A DNA stretch of 64,000 nucleotides from Berkiella sp963829835 (GCA_963829835.1 CAWHKC010000004.1:248001-312000), one strand, 5' to 3'; positions 26,055 to 35,657 are shown, numbered from the stretch's first letter. Notes: generated by a model from the letters alone, not told the origin. Numbers and translations are program-made.

Positions 26055-27485
26055 ATGTCATTATACAATGGTCCATTAAATAAAAGTCTTTATACGCAAC
26101 AATTAGAACTGATTGCTAAATGCCTAATACAAGCGCTAGACAAAATCCAATTGGAAATTCAAAAGGATAATCAAACTGATAGTTTAATCTTTAAGCTAAA
26201 TATCGAAGGATGTATTATCAATCTTTCAGATTTATTTAAAAAAGTTGATTTTTCTCATCTTCACATGAATGAATCAGACAGTAAGTCCTATATAAACAAG
26301 TTCAAACTAAAGACGCCTGCCTCTATTAAAGATAAATTTCCAAACTTAACTGAAGCGGAAAAAATAACTATTAATGCCTATACTGCTTGCAGCGAATCTT
26401 TCAATGCAATGCTACATGGCAATAAGCACTTTGATCATAAAAAAGAAACTATTATTGATTGTATAATGCTAGCTTCTGGTTTAAATAAAATTGAACCAAC
26501 CACAATTTACAACATGCCAGCAGAAATTCCCAATGCGCTATTGCCCCCTCTTCGAACCTATCGAGGGGAAGTATACATGACACAGGAAATTATTAAACGA
26601 CGAAAAGCTCTTATCGATCAAGGAGGTGGCATTACAGCACAATTTGGCTTTATGAGTACCTCATATCAACGTAAAGTTAGCAGTACTTTTTCAAAAAACT
26701 CGCTTATTGTTTTTGAATACCTCTACGGAAAAGATATTACTAAGCTTGCAAATGATCCTAAAGAACAGGAATTTTTATTACTTCCTTGTCAACTATTTTG
26801 GTACAACTTTGAAAATGAAGGACAAACCAATGTCTTTTATGGCAAAGTGGTTGAACCTTTAAATACAAATAGCGAAGCACCTACGCCAGAAGAAATTGAA
26901 ATTTTCAAGCGCTTGCTACAATGGGCAATTATTCAAGGAATTCAAACCGACTTTTTGACGGATCATCTAATAGAATCTTTACAGTTACTACGAACAACTT
27001 CACCGCAACCAATACCTTCTCCGTCAAATCAAAATCCTTCCTCTACACAAAATAGACCTTGGCAGAAATCCAATTCTTTTTTTAGCAAGCTCAATTCAAT
27101 CGCTTTTTCTCGACATCCCTACAAAACTGCTTTATTTGTTAGCTTTTTAGTAGCATTAGGGGTCAGCATTATTTTAGCTCACAGCATCCTAATCTCATTT
27201 GCTTATGGCATTATTTGCGGCACAGTGGCATTAGCTTCACTTGCAATTAGAAATCGCTTTTATCAAAAAGCCAGTGAAGATCAAAAAAATCGACACTTAT
27301 TTGAGCAAAACTTACCAACACCACAAAAAGCCGCATTTGAAAATGGACGTAAAGCTACCCATGGCTGGATGCCTTATTTTCAAAGCCAATTTTCGACTAC
27401 TAATTGGATTTATATAAGGGATTTTGCTAAAGGTTATGATGAAGAATTAAACAAGTTAAATACCAGGCAAAACACACCCTCATAG
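26055..27485 (+). CDS. Mono-ADP-ribosyltransferase (R-S-E class) with C-terminal membrane module
   Basis: A 476-residue protein. Residues 95-270 carry all signatures of R-S-E (ADPRT/iota-toxin/ExoS-type) transferases: helix ITINAYTACSESFNAMLHG, catalytic Arg in TYRGE (R170), FMSTS (S201-T-S203), and the ExE pair E237-Q-E239 in KEQEFLLLP. These enzymes move ADP-ribose from NAD to a protein target, usually Arg when the motif is ExE. Residues 355-398 are hydrophobic, followed by the tail G431-x6-W438-x2-Y441 and FAKG (457-460) shared with the proteins at 7550, 13254 and 43189. No signal peptide. The gene converges on the C58 protease gene. A host-directed toxin/effector is likely; the target is unknown. 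Confidence 0.75.
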   Translation: MSLYNGPLNKSLYTQQLELIAKCLIQALDKIQLEIQKDNQTDSLIFKLNIEGCIINLSDLFKKVDFSHLHMNESDSKSYINKFKLKTPASIKDKFPNLTEAEKITINAYTACSESFNAMLHGNKHFDHKKETIIDCIMLASGLNKIEPTTIYNMPAEIPNALLPPLRTYRGEVYMTQEIIKRRKALIDQGGGITAQFGFMSTSYQRKVSSTFSKNSLIVFEYLYGKDITKLANDPKEQEFLLLPCQLFWYNFENEGQTNVFYGKVVEPLNTNSEAPTPEEIEIFKRLLQWAIIQGIQTDFLTDHLIESLQLLRTTSPQPIPSPSNQNPSSTQNRPWQKSNSFFSKLNSIAFSRHPYKTALFVSFLVALGVSIILAHSILISFAYGIICGTVALASLAIRNRFYQKASEDQKNRHLFEQNLPTPQKAAFENGRKATHGWMPYFQSQFSTTNWIYIRDFAKGYDEELNKLNTRQNTPS

Positions 27486-27517
27486 TGCGCTGTGAATTCG
27501 GCTGGATCGGCGAGTTA

Positions 27518-29869
27518 TCATTTAGGCGCAGTGCGTGCCCCTTTTTGGCGCCCCACATATAACGCATCAATTTGCTCAAGCATTTTCTCGCATTTTGGAA
27601 GTTTATGCTGTAAGCATAATTTTTTTAGATTATCCATATTAGGCGGATTATTTTGCATTAATTCGCGCACTTCAAGAAAGATTTTTTGCTTAAAAACAGG
27701 TTTTTCGTTAAGAAGCGTATCATAATCAGTCATATATTTTTCAACTAGCGATTTCATTCTATCTTGATTTTCCAAATCCTTAATAGCTCGTACTTGCGGC
27801 AACACATCAGTACTAAAGGTTACTGTTTTCTTTCTTTTGTGAGTGAAAGCGGTTGCAGGTTCTTCTCCACGTTCATTAAGAACGACACTCTGTTGATCTT
27901 GTAAAGGAGGACTTTGTGGTGTCTCAATTGCTCTAGAAGTTGCTTTCTCAAGTTTTTGACTTGCAGAATTGATCAAGGTCCTTACACTTTCCAAACCTTC
28001 TAATAGCTTTGTCTCTTTCCTTTTAAGGTGTAATGATACCATTTCAGGAATACTTGCTAATCTTGATTGCTCACGCTTAAGCTTAAAATCAAAATCCATA
28101 TTAATAGCATTTTTGTGCATAACATTAAAATCAAAAATTGTTGCATTGTCTGTTAAATCTGGATAGTTTTTATATAAATGATCAACCATAAAAGCAGAAA
28201 ATTTTGATGCGTCTTCAAATCGTATATAACCTACATTAGAGTCGTGAAATAAAAAACCATCCTTATCATAATTTAATCCTAGCGCATGACCGGATTTTTT
28301 CGCAAAAATCCAGAGCATTAATTTTGCCGATTCACTGGAAGAAGTTTTAGCCATAATATTATCAACATATTTTTGAAAAAAAGCCTTTGGTTTGTCTGGT
28401 TTATCTTCAGTTTTAATTTCAAAAATAACAGCGTTCTGTTTATAAGCCGGGCTTGTTTGAATATCCCATCTTAGACCAGATTCCAGGGTCATCCACAACG
28501 TATTTACCATAGGATTTGCAGAAGCTGTTAACTTAAAGGTATCTTTAGCTGACAATATCGGTTTAAATCGTTTCATTTTTTGTTCAAATGTTAAATCATT
28601 CCAACCCGGCGCTGAACAAATCTCTAAAAACTCGGCTGAATAACCACCACATAATCCTTCACTATGCGCCATGGCAGCTAATCTGGCTTGGTTTTGACTA
28701 TATAGAAGCTTCCCACCATGTTTTTTAATATATTTTTTAGCTTTAATACTAGATTCATCAGAAAGTAAAAACTGCAATTGTTTCTCACTTTCATTTTGCA
28801 ATTTTTCAATTTCTTTTTTTCTCTTTTTTAATTCAGACTTTGTCGATGAAGGAGGGTATTTTTTATCTATCTTTCCTTTTTGATCTAAGACCTTGATACT
28901 TTTTATAATATAATCAAATTCCTTAGTAACCCCATCAAAAAAAATATCGAGTTTTTGTTCTTCGCTTTCCCTTGTTTTTACAAGTTCATCTTTCTTTTTT
29001 TGAAGATGCTTGTCATATTTTGCCTTCCATGCATCGATGTCTTCTTTTAGCTTGTCAATTTCTTTGCGAATATCAGCTATAGCTTTCTCATTTTCCATAA
29101 CCTGAGGAGGTGATAAATTCTCTTTTTCAGAATGATATAATTTTATTAATTTTTCCAATGATTCTTCTAGCCCTATTAACTTTTCTTTTTTAGGAGCTAA
29201 TGATTTTTCTACATTATCTTTCAATTCCTTATCAAACTTTTTAAGTTCTTCTTGGAGTGCGGCATTTTGGGTTGCTTTGAACTGCGTTAGTGCTTCTAAC
29301 ATTTTAGTTTTAGCTAACATTAGCTTAGGGATGGATTCAGCAGTAAGATCTCCATTTTCCTCTAAATCATCAAAGAGAGACATCACCGGCATCACCACGC
29401 CTTTTAGTAAAGCCTGTTGAAAAGGAATAGAAATCGGCATGGTCAAAGACGAAGAGCACAATTCTGTAACACTATTTAAACACCCATATAACCCTTTGGG
29501 TTGGTATTTTGCTTTGATGTCTTGCGCATAAAGATCCCTAAATACTTTAAGTTCTACAATAATTTTCTTAACAGTATCTGAATGTAAGTTTTCCAATTGT
29601 TGAATCATCAGATCAATATCTTTAACGGAATATTCGTAGATAAATTGAAAAATGTCAGCATAGGCTCTAGCGTTGAATTTTTCACGCTGTAATATTGTCG
29701 CCATTTTCTTATTTGCTGCAAGTTCCTTAATAAGCTTTGCTTGAGCATCTAATTCAGTATTTCCTGTAGACGACTTAGCTCTTGAGACAGGTAATGAATT
29801 GAAATACTGAGCACTTTTTTTCTCTTGCGTAATTAAAAGCGAATCAATGAATTCTTGTGTAAATGCCAT
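27518..29869 (-). CDS. YopT-like (peptidase C58) cysteine protease, large effector-like protein
   Basis: A 783-residue protein (start ATG 29869, preceded by AAAGG; the frame runs further to 29947). The first third is helical, residues 220-375 are Lys/Glu-rich coiled coil. The middle holds a C58-like triad: Cys in EGLCGGYSAEFL (C407), His in KSGHALGLNYDKDG (H528), Asp in FLFHDSNVGYIRF (D543). Spacing and context match the YopT/AvrPphB protease fold, whose members cut host proteins. The final 200 residues are charged and helical, with KRKKTVTF. No signal peptide or exporter gene; Dot/Icm-type delivery would be expected in Legionellales but is not shown. Recognition by motif only. Confidence 0.65.
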   Translation of the reverse strand: MAFTQEFIDSLLITQEKKSAQYFNSLPVSRAKSSTGNTELDAQAKLIKELAANKKMATILQREKFNARAYADIFQFIYEYSVKDIDLMIQQLENLHSDTVKKIIVELKVFRDLYAQDIKAKYQPKGLYGCLNSVTELCSSSLTMPISIPFQQALLKGVVMPVMSLFDDLEENGDLTAESIPKLMLAKTKMLEALTQFKATQNAALQEELKKFDKELKDNVEKSLAPKKEKLIGLEESLEKLIKLYHSEKENLSPPQVMENEKAIADIRKEIDKLKEDIDAWKAKYDKHLQKKKDELVKTRESEEQKLDIFFDGVTKEFDYIIKSIKVLDQKGKIDKKYPPSSTKSELKKRKKEIEKLQNESEKQLQFLLSDESSIKAKKYIKKHGGKLLYSQNQARLAAMAHSEGLCGGYSAEFLEICSAPGWNDLTFEQKMKRFKPILSAKDTFKLTASANPMVNTLWMTLESGLRWDIQTSPAYKQNAVIFEIKTEDKPDKPKAFFQKYVDNIMAKTSSSESAKLMLWIFAKKSGHALGLNYDKDGFLFHDSNVGYIRFEDASKFSAFMVDHLYKNYPDLTDNATIFDFNVMHKNAINMDFDFKLKREQSRLASIPEMVSLHLKRKETKLLEGLESVRTLINSASQKLEKATSRAIETPQSPPLQDQQSVVLNERGEEPATAFTHKRKKTVTFSTDVLPQVRAIKDLENQDRMKSLVEKYMTDYDTLLNEKPVFKQKIFLEVRELMQNNPPNMDNLKKLCLQHKLPKCEKMLEQIDALYVGRQKGARTAPK

Positions 29870-30055
29870 ATTAAAACCTTTAATGAGTTGTTTATTTATT
29901 AGATTATTATTTATAAAACAAGTTCCATTTAAAGGGTGTATCGGCACTTAAAACCTGTCGATGATACTCCACTCCACATTGACGATTTTTTCTAATGACT
30001 TTCTTTTGCTATTATTGGTAATATTAATATCGAATCAAAACAGAGGAAGCTCTTA

Positions 30056-31042
30056 ATGTTGGCACAACGAAAACTCGGCAATCAAGGTCTTATCGTCTCA
30101 GCTCTAGGTTTAGGCTGTATGGGCATGAGTCAATCCTATGGCGCGCCCAATGATCCTGAGTCTATTAAAACTATTCATCGTGCAATCGAGCTTGGCGTGA
30201 CGTTCTTTGATACCGCTGAGATCTATGGTCCCTTTACCAACGAAGAGCTTTTAGGCCGAGCGATTAAAGATCGCCGCGAAAAAGTTATTATTGCAACTAA
30301 ATTCGGATTTGATATTCAAAATGGTAAAATGATGGGTGTTAATAGCAAGCCTGATCATATCAAACAAGCAGTCGAAGGATCGCTGCGGCGTCTTCAAATT
30401 GATTATATTGATCTTTTATATCAACATCGCATTGATCCAGCCGTTCCCATTCAAGAGGTGATAGGTGCGATGGCCGATCTGGTTCGTGAAGGCAAAGTGA
30501 AATATCTGGGACTTTCAGAAGCTGGTGAGGACAATATTCGTAAAGCTCACGCAACATACCCAATATCTGTATTGCAAAGCGAATATTCTCTTTGGGAAAG
30601 AAATCTAGAGGATAAAATTATTCCTCTTTTAAATCAATTAGGTATTGGCCTTGTCCCCTTTTCTCCATTAGGACGAGGATTTTTAACGGGTACAGCCAAA
30701 CGTGCCGAAGATTATCCAGAAAATGATTTTCGCAAAAACGATCCAAGATACCAAGGTAAAAATTATGATCTCAATATGAAAGCTGTTTCTATTGTGGATC
30801 TCTTAGCGAAAGAGAAGCAAGCAACTCCAAGCCAAATTGCACTTGCCTGGATATTGCATAAAGGAAATGAAATTGTGCCAATCCCTGGTACAAAACGCCA
30901 AAAATTTCTCGAAGAAAACGTTGCTGCACTCAAGGTTCAGCTTTCGATATCCGATATGAAAAAGTTAGATGAGGCCCTACCGTCAGGCAAGATTGCAGGC
31001 CCTCGCTATAATGACCAACATATGAAGTATGTTGATCGCTAG
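30056..31042 (+). CDS. Aldo/keto reductase
   Basis: A 328-residue NADPH-dependent oxidoreductase of the AKR fold. Catalytic and cofactor blocks are present: LGLGCMGMS, DTAEIYG (Asp and Tyr of the tetrad), IATKFGF (Lys), YQHRIDP (His), YLGLSEAG, and PIPGTKR with FLEENVAAL near the end. It most resembles the AKR13/YakC-like branch. The substrate is unknown, likely small aldehydes or ketones. GAGGAAG precedes the ATG. It is transcribed alone; an inverted repeat follows the stop. Confidence 0.9.
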   Translation: MLAQRKLGNQGLIVSALGLGCMGMSQSYGAPNDPESIKTIHRAIELGVTFFDTAEIYGPFTNEELLGRAIKDRREKVIIATKFGFDIQNGKMMGVNSKPDHIKQAVEGSLRRLQIDYIDLLYQHRIDPAVPIQEVIGAMADLVREGKVKYLGLSEAGEDNIRKAHATYPISVLQSEYSLWERNLEDKIIPLLNQLGIGLVPFSPLGRGFLTGTAKRAEDYPENDFRKNDPRYQGKNYDLNMKAVSIVDLLAKEKQATPSQIALAWILHKGNEIVPIPGTKRQKFLEENVAALKVQLSISDMKKLDEALPSGKIAGPRYNDQHMKYVDR

Positions 31043-31063
31043 TTTGTCACTTCTGCTAATATG

Positions 31064-31093
31064 GTGTCAGTCTTAATAACTTAAGCCTGACAC
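31064..31093 (+). other. Inverted repeat after the aldo/keto reductase gene
   Basis: GTGTCAG (31064-31070) pairs with CTGACAC (31087-31093), extended by CTTA/TAAG after a mismatch. No T-run follows, so it is a hairpin and possibly a weak terminator. Confidence 0.45.
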
Positions 31094-31247
31094 ACGATAT
31101 TCAGGTGTAGTTGCAATTGAAACCGTGCCCCACCATACCCTGCCACTGTACACAGTATTGAAGCCTTGAAACAAACTCGATTGAACTTTCTATCTCCAAA
31201 TTAAGTCCTATGTAAAAAAGCATCACTTAACTGGAGAGATGATCGAA

Positions 31248-34200
31248 ATGAAATGTTATGTAGATGATGCAAAACAATTTTATATTAAACTTACGAATAA
31301 CCAAAAAGATTGCATGCATGTTACGTTAGGGGAAAACTTCTCTGACTTCAGTGATTATCTCTATCTGCAGACTCCTAATGGAGAGACAATTCATTTAGGA
31401 GATATACACGGTATTGATATCCCTTTTGAAAAAAGTGATCAACATTGCAAGATTATTGTAAAAGATAAAAGCAATAAAACACATGTATTGGTTGATTTTA
31501 CCGTTCCCTCTAAAAGCAAAGCGCCAAATGCAAGTTTTGAAGGGAAGGACTATGCTCCTGTTATAAATACCTTGCCAACGTTTGCGATTAAAACTGTTGT
31601 CCATACTCAAAAGCTACCGGAAGTAGTACATGAAAACGCCCATCAAAAATTGCAATTAAAAACTGATTTACATTCGCACTTTGCCGCCGCTCCTACGGCA
31701 GATGATTTATTAAATATAGCAACTAAAAATGGCCGCCGCCCCTTTTATTATCCGACTTCGCTTTTAAAAAAAATTGGCGTCCAAGTTGCATCTTATAAAG
31801 AAAAAAACAATAGTGATAAACTCCCTGTTTTAATGTCAAATGCAAATGGTGACGTAAGCGCACTCAAGCATAATGGTTTAAACGGCGATAAATGGGGGCT
31901 GACAAATGAAGAGTTTTTACACGAAAAAGAATTTCTCGATATTAATGCCCTGAATGAGCAAGATAAACAAATTCTGAGGGATTGGATGTCTATTCCGACG
32001 ACAAAGCTTATTACCTTTGATGATATGGAAGATTTTTATATTTATAGAGAGCCCTTTATTAAAAATATTGATTTTTTGGAAGATTTATTAACCATAGCGG
32101 CAAAAAATTACCATGACGCTGGAGTTGAACAAGCATCATTGTCCTTTTCAGCCAGGATCTGTAAACCTGAATGGTTAGCGGTCGTTGACAGAGTATTACC
32201 GCAATTAGAAAAGGAATATGGAGTCAAATTGCGCTTCTTAGTGGGTATGTCTCGCCTGCTGGACAACGCGCAACAAGAAGACATTATTCAAAGCTTTAAA
32301 GCCGTGGCACAACATCCTAGCATTGAAGGAGTAGATGTATTTGCCAGTGAAATCAATTCAACATACGATTTTTATCTTCCCTTAGCTGAGTTAGGACATT
32401 GGTGTCGCGCCAATGACCACACAGACAAAGTAATCCGTATTCATGCAGGCGAAACACCTTACCATCCTGAAAATGTTGGTGCAGCGATAAGGCTTAGCCA
32501 TGAAACCGGTATGCACGTTCGGATTGGCCATGGGCTATTTGGTTGTGCTGACGATGAAAGTGTCTTAGCGTTTATCAAAGAAAATAAACTTGAACCACAA
32601 GTCATCTTTGAAATGTGTCCAGACTCAAATTATGCTTTAAATCACTTAGATAATACACAAGATCATGCCATGATGGTATTGGCAAAAGAAGGCGTGCCTA
32701 TTGTACTAGGTTCGGATGGTCCAGGTCTTTATTATACCGATGCCAAACAATTAGCAAAGAACATTGATAGATTACCAATTGAAACAACCGAATTAGATAA
32801 TTTTATTACACATGTCAGAAGAACTGAAAAGTACTATTTAGATCTAAATCGTCAGTATTATGATGTGAAAAATATTAATTATGAATCGAAATTAGAGGCT
32901 GCGGCAGAGATTGCAGGGGTTAACCTTGAAAGCGAAGAAGACAGAGAGCGATTTGTCGCATCCTATTTTAAAGAAGAAGCGAAAAAATATTCAAACAGAA
33001 AATGGACTACGGAAAGATCTGCAGCATTTGAAACCAAAAAAAAAGAGAGACAACAAACACTTCAAGAGGGTTTATTAAGTCGTGGAGTCACTCTGATCCC
33101 CCCCCCTGAAGATAAAAAAGTGCCTTTCCCTGGTGATAAAATTCCTATCATGTTAACCGGTGGATTTTCAGACCCTATGACCGGTGATGAATTTCGTCAA
33201 GTTGCAGCTTTAATAGCAACCTTAAGAGAAAATTGCGATTCGACTAAGGTCTGTTTTGTAACAACAGGTAATGATCACGGTATTCAGAAAATGATACATG
33301 AAGAACTTAAAAACTCAGGTTTTGATATTGTTGGATTAGTAGCAAAGAATGCAAGACTCGATCATTTAACTCATTCGATGACACATGCTGTGTTAGGTTA
33401 TGAGAAATGGTATGATATGCACGGCTATGTTGGCGAGCAAATAGAGAAAAATCCCAATTTTAAATTGGCGGTCATTGGCGGCAATATGTTAACAAGACAT
33501 ATTATTCAAACTGGGTTTAATGTCGTCACTGACGGCAATTTAAAAGCTAAGAATAATCAACTATATCTTGTCAAAGGAATTGAAGGTGCGGCAGATGACA
33601 AGGCGAATTATTTACCGCCTCAATTCTCTGTAGAGGGCACTCTCGGATTAATTAAAAAATTACATGAACAAAATATTTTTAAAGCGGGTATGTCGGCTAA
33701 AGAAGTAATGACAGATTATAGAGATAATTTGGATTTTCAAAATGTATTTTATGAAAAATGCAGAGGCGTAAATAGCAAACGATATAAGGAGGGGATGTTT
33801 CAGTTTCATGGTGACACCGGTGCTGTCGATACCAAAGATAGAACAAATTATTTCCTAGGCATTTGTGCAAGTCATCAAATAAATTTAGATGAAGGTAACG
33901 TACGTGACTTTTTTGAAAGAGGCTGCCCTGCTGATCACCCATTGGTAACTCGCATTGCAATTGATGCAAAAGCATCCGAGCTGATAAAATCACATTTTAG
34001 AGCATTACAGATCCCAAGAGATGTGCAGCAAACGTTGACAGATAAAAGGCAGGTAATGCAAGATTCAAATCTGCGAGAATCCATACCCAATGAACTAAAA
34101 GACTCCAGACCACGAAGTTTGACAAGTTTACGAGATAGCCAAAATAAACAAACTGAAATGACATCCTTACCTGCATCGATAGAAAAGGTTAAGCAGGAAC

Positions 34201-34253
34201 AAATTCAAACAAAAAAACCTACGTCAAATAAAGATAAGTATAAGTTAAAGTAA
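31248..34253 (+). CDS. Adenosine deaminase-fold protein fused to a Rossmann-like (possible SLOG/LSDAT) domain
   Basis: About 1000 residues. After a beta-rich N-terminal part comes an adenosine deaminase domain with every metal/catalytic block: HSH (145-147), HAGE (402-405, Glu as proton shuttle), GHG (430-432) and SDGPG (492-496); numbering is from ATG 31239. An insert separates HSH from the rest. Residues 634-800 form another alpha/beta domain (PIMLTGGFSDPMTG, VCFVTTGNDHGIQKMI, FKLAVIGGNML) resembling SLOG-type nucleotide-binding folds; that match is uncertain. The end is basic and disordered. GGAGAG touches ATG 31239, so ATG 31248 is preferred. It probably forms an operon with 34264. Substrate could be adenosine or a modified nucleoside or nucleotide. 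Confidence 0.72.
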   Translation: MKCYVDDAKQFYIKLTNNQKDCMHVTLGENFSDFSDYLYLQTPNGETIHLGDIHGIDIPFEKSDQHCKIIVKDKSNKTHVLVDFTVPSKSKAPNASFEGKDYAPVINTLPTFAIKTVVHTQKLPEVVHENAHQKLQLKTDLHSHFAAAPTADDLLNIATKNGRRPFYYPTSLLKKIGVQVASYKEKNNSDKLPVLMSNANGDVSALKHNGLNGDKWGLTNEEFLHEKEFLDINALNEQDKQILRDWMSIPTTKLITFDDMEDFYIYREPFIKNIDFLEDLLTIAAKNYHDAGVEQASLSFSARICKPEWLAVVDRVLPQLEKEYGVKLRFLVGMSRLLDNAQQEDIIQSFKAVAQHPSIEGVDVFASEINSTYDFYLPLAELGHWCRANDHTDKVIRIHAGETPYHPENVGAAIRLSHETGMHVRIGHGLFGCADDESVLAFIKENKLEPQVIFEMCPDSNYALNHLDNTQDHAMMVLAKEGVPIVLGSDGPGLYYTDAKQLAKNIDRLPIETTELDNFITHVRRTEKYYLDLNRQYYDVKNINYESKLEAAAEIAGVNLESEEDRERFVASYFKEEAKKYSNRKWTTERSAAFETKKKERQQTLQEGLLSRGVTLIPPPEDKKVPFPGDKIPIMLTGGFSDPMTGDEFRQVAALIATLRENCDSTKVCFVTTGNDHGIQKMIHEELKNSGFDIVGLVAKNARLDHLTHSMTHAVLGYEKWYDMHGYVGEQIEKNPNFKLAVIGGNMLTRHIIQTGFNVVTDGNLKAKNNQLYLVKGIEGAADDKANYLPPQFSVEGTLGLIKKLHEQNIFKAGMSAKEVMTDYRDNLDFQNVFYEKCRGVNSKRYKEGMFQFHGDTGAVDTKDRTNYFLGICASHQINLDEGNVRDFFERGCPADHPLVTRIAIDAKASELIKSHFRALQIPRDVQQTLTDKRQVMQDSNLRESIPNELKDSRPRSLTSLRDSQNKQTEMTSLPASIEKVKQEQIQTKKPTSNKDKYKLK

Positions 34254-34263
34254 GGAAGATTTT

Positions 34264-34686
34264 ATGGACTATAAAATTGAGAACATACAGATTTATCGAA
34301 ATGCTAAAAATGAGCGATGTCTACAGTTTACGGCAAGTTCACCGCGATTAAATAATGCAGCAAGCACAGTTTTTAGTATCCTGACTGATGACAGTGAACA
34401 TAAAAGCGGATGGTATCCTATTAATGAAGCATTGTATTGCTCTATTAACAAAGAGAAAGTAGTGATAGAAATCAAAGATATCAGCAGCCCTAATGTTAGA
34501 TCGATGCTCTTACTTGTCCCAGCTATCTTGCTTGAAAAAGAAATAATCTCAGAAGAAGTGAAGGATCTCCTCTTTGTTAGAATAGAGGCTGACCCTGCCA
34601 TTTTACCAGTAAATCCATCAACAGCAGAGCAGGAAGCTGAAAGCCTTAAAGCCATGAGAGATACAACTTTTAAAAAATCATATTAA
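34264..34686 (+). CDS. Orphan 140-aa protein in operon with the deaminase fusion
   Basis: A 140-residue protein that starts 10 bases after the deaminase stop codon, with AAGGAAG before its ATG, so the two are co-transcribed. It looks beta-rich in the first 90 residues (IQIYRNAKNERCLQFTAS, KEKVVIEIKDI) and helical at the end. No family recognised. The N-terminal part vaguely resembles the beta-rich N-terminal region of the deaminase protein, perhaps a shared domain; this is a weak impression. Confidence 0.6.
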   Translation: MDYKIENIQIYRNAKNERCLQFTASSPRLNNAASTVFSILTDDSEHKSGWYPINEALYCSINKEKVVIEIKDISSPNVRSMLLLVPAILLEKEIISEEVKDLLFVRIEADPAILPVNPSTAEQEAESLKAMRDTTFKKSY

Positions 34687-34810
34687 ATCCTTAGAGAAAC
34701 AAAAGGCAATAACACCTATTCTGGATGATTCAACAGTCTGATTTAAGCTATAAATTATGATATAAATCTAAAATGAAAAACTTAAATTTGGTCAAATAAA
34801 AGGATGTATT

Positions 34811-35209
34811 ATGACTAACGGTACTGCAATAGCTGGTTCCGTTTTTGAATCTACAACAACTTATACAAATAAACTTATTACCAATGAAAATGCATTAAGT
34901 TCCTTTGCATCAACTCTTCGATCCTTTCCATCAGATACCTCTACTTACATTTCAGATAATGTATCTCCGAGAATAAGCGAGGTTGGGGCTTTTTTTTTGG
35001 CCATTAATTATATTGTAGATGCAGCTGCCATCATCATGTTAGGAATGACCTGTTTTTTTGCCTATCAAACTTGTAAACATAATGCACTTGCAATAGCAAA
35101 CAACGAGAATACAGATAGAGATAACTCACTAAGCAACGATGCTTCTCAAGATTTTAATTCAAATTCAGATGATGACCACATACGTTCTAATAATGCTATG
35201 ATGGCATAA
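34811..35209 (+). CDS. Orphan small membrane protein
   Basis: A 132-residue protein with a Ser/Thr-rich first half, one or two hydrophobic segments (AFFLAINYIVDAAAIIMLGM and the following MTCFFAY), and an acidic, Asn/Ser/Asp-rich tail. AAAAGGA precedes the ATG. No family recognised. Lies between the deaminase operon and the DUF1937 gene on the same strand, 125 bases after the former and 37 before the latter. Confidence 0.55.
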   Translation: MTNGTAIAGSVFESTTTYTNKLITNENALSSFASTLRSFPSDTSTYISDNVSPRISEVGAFFLAINYIVDAAAIIMLGMTCFFAYQTCKHNALAIANNENTDRDNSLSNDASQDFNSNSDDDHIRSNNAMMA

Positions 35210-35246
35210 TGTCGAAGATTAATACGCATTTAATGGAGTAAACGTA

Positions 35247-35657
35247 ATGAGTAAACAAGAATTAATTTATCTAGCTTGCCCTTATTCTCATCAAGATCCT
35301 AAAATGGTACAGCTCAGATATTCCGTCAGTGCTCAAATAGCTAGTCATCTCTTTAAGCAAGGCCTAATGGTTTTTGCCGCTTCTATGCACAATTCCCTGT
35401 TAGCGCATATGGCAGGAGTAAGCGATCAATTTGCCAGATGGAAAGATTTTAATCACTTGATGATTGAACGCGTAGATAAGCTCATGGTGATCACTATGGA
35501 AGGATGGGAGCAATCTCAAGGCGTCCAAGATCAAATTCAATATGCCAAACAGCTGGGAAAACCTGTTGAGATGATTGAAGCTCCTGCAGAATTGGTGAAA
35601 AGTACGTGGGATCAAATTTCTCTTGTACATCAACAAATGAATAATAAAACAGGATGA
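35247..35657 (+). CDS. DUF1937 / nucleoside deoxyribosyltransferase-like protein
   Basis: A 136-residue protein with YLACPYSHQDPKMVQLRYSVSAQIASHLFKQG and DFNHLMIERVDKLMVITMEGWEQSQGVQDQIQYAKQLGKPV, the pattern of DUF1937, a family related to nucleoside 2-deoxyribosyltransferases and the wider SLOG/TIR-like Rossmann folds. It probably binds or cleaves a nucleotide-type ligand. GGAG precedes the ATG. It is close to the deaminase fusion gene, which suggests linked nucleotide metabolism or signalling. Confidence 0.75.
   Translation: MSKQELIYLACPYSHQDPKMVQLRYSVSAQIASHLFKQGLMVFAASMHNSLLAHMAGVSDQFARWKDFNHLMIERVDKLMVITMEGWEQSQGVQDQIQYAKQLGKPVEMIEAPAELVKSTWDQISLVHQQMNNKTG

Noticed and set aside
31248..34253. 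RADAR phage-defence system (RdrB-type deaminase)
   Set aside because: No RdrA-like ATPase is adjacent, and the C-terminal extension does not match RdrB; kept only as a possible analogy.
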